DNA of 23,013 nucleotides from Desulfobacteraceae bacterium (GTDB lineage: Bacteria; Desulfobacterota; DSM-4660; Desulfatiglandales; Desulfatiglandaceae). The stretch spans positions 1-23,013 of the forward strand of contig DAOWOF010000009.1 in assembly GCA_030642205.1 (NCBI GenBank), read 5' to 3'. The notes beneath the pieces are model-generated. The model was not told the DNA's origin. It did not search any database and was given only the letters and a program-made list of their open reading frames with translations. The translations under genes and the position numbers were made by a program. Positions 22,983 to 23,013 of this stretch are shown here, one piece after another (within the stretch, counting starts at the first letter, position 1; each line of letters opens with the position of its first letter).

Positions 22983-23013
22983 ATCTGAGCGCGATATTGA
23001 TCCTCTTATTTCC

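Noticed and set aside
1..23013. CRISPR array, phage, toxin-antitoxin or defence island
   Set aside because: No regularly spaced repeats, integrase, phage structural genes or recognisable defence proteins were found on either strand.

Overview
The window looks like a chromosomal segment of a Gram-negative, moderately AT-rich bacterium, most likely a Desulfobacterota (deltaproteobacterial) lineage. That placement is inferred from gene content: a DUF3373 outer-membrane protein, an ftsE-ftsX-envC-ctpA-YibQ envelope operon, TolC, and the style of the intergenic repeats. No rRNA or other phylogenetic marker is present to confirm it. I found no tRNA, rRNA, CRISPR array, insertion sequence, phage gene or obvious defence system.

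Layout. (1) 1-871 holds the 3' end of a DUF3373 outer-membrane beta-barrel gene, closed by a hairpin terminator. (2) 1024-2994 encodes a complete methyl-accepting chemotaxis protein. It converges on a membrane-anchored, single-PDZ HtrA-type serine protease (3136-4290, minus strand), with a shared bidirectional terminator between them. (3) A 574-bp non-coding stretch rich in inverted and dispersed repeats precedes an orphan TolC-family gene (4865-6226). A related 50-bp palindrome lies just after tolC in opposite orientation. (4) 6480-13403 is one plus-strand operon-like run: ftsE, ftsX, an EnvC-type degenerate LytM protein, the S41 processing peptidase CtpA, a YibQ-type divergent polysaccharide deacetylase and a B12-binding-type radical SAM protein. 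Several junctions overlap (ATGA, TAATG). (5) Two divergent endonuclease/exonuclease/phosphatase (EEP) genes follow: 13505-14686 (minus, exported) and 14983-15954 (plus, probably cytoplasmic). (6) 16074-18985 is a three-gene glycan or lipid module: zinc-ribbon methyltransferase, family-2 glycosyltransferase and a flippase-like membrane protein. (7) 19098-22982 holds pdxA (vitamin B6 synthesis) and uvrA (nucleotide excision repair), preceded by a good sigma70-type promoter candidate.

How the genes fit together. The central operon is a division and peptidoglycan-remodelling set. FtsEX uses ATP to drive conformational change in periplasmic EnvC, whose LytM domain lacks canonical zinc ligands and so probably activates amidases rather than cutting peptidoglycan. 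CtpA and the YibQ-like protein are envelope maintenance factors often found beside it. The odd member is the radical SAM protein, whose ATG overlaps the stop codon of the deacetylase gene.

I did not find a clear new multi-gene system. The points most worth a second look are the repeat family around tolC and before the flippase gene, the radical SAM protein attached to the FtsEX operon, the MKK-stop mini-ORF overlapping the pdxA start, and the two divergent EEP genes.
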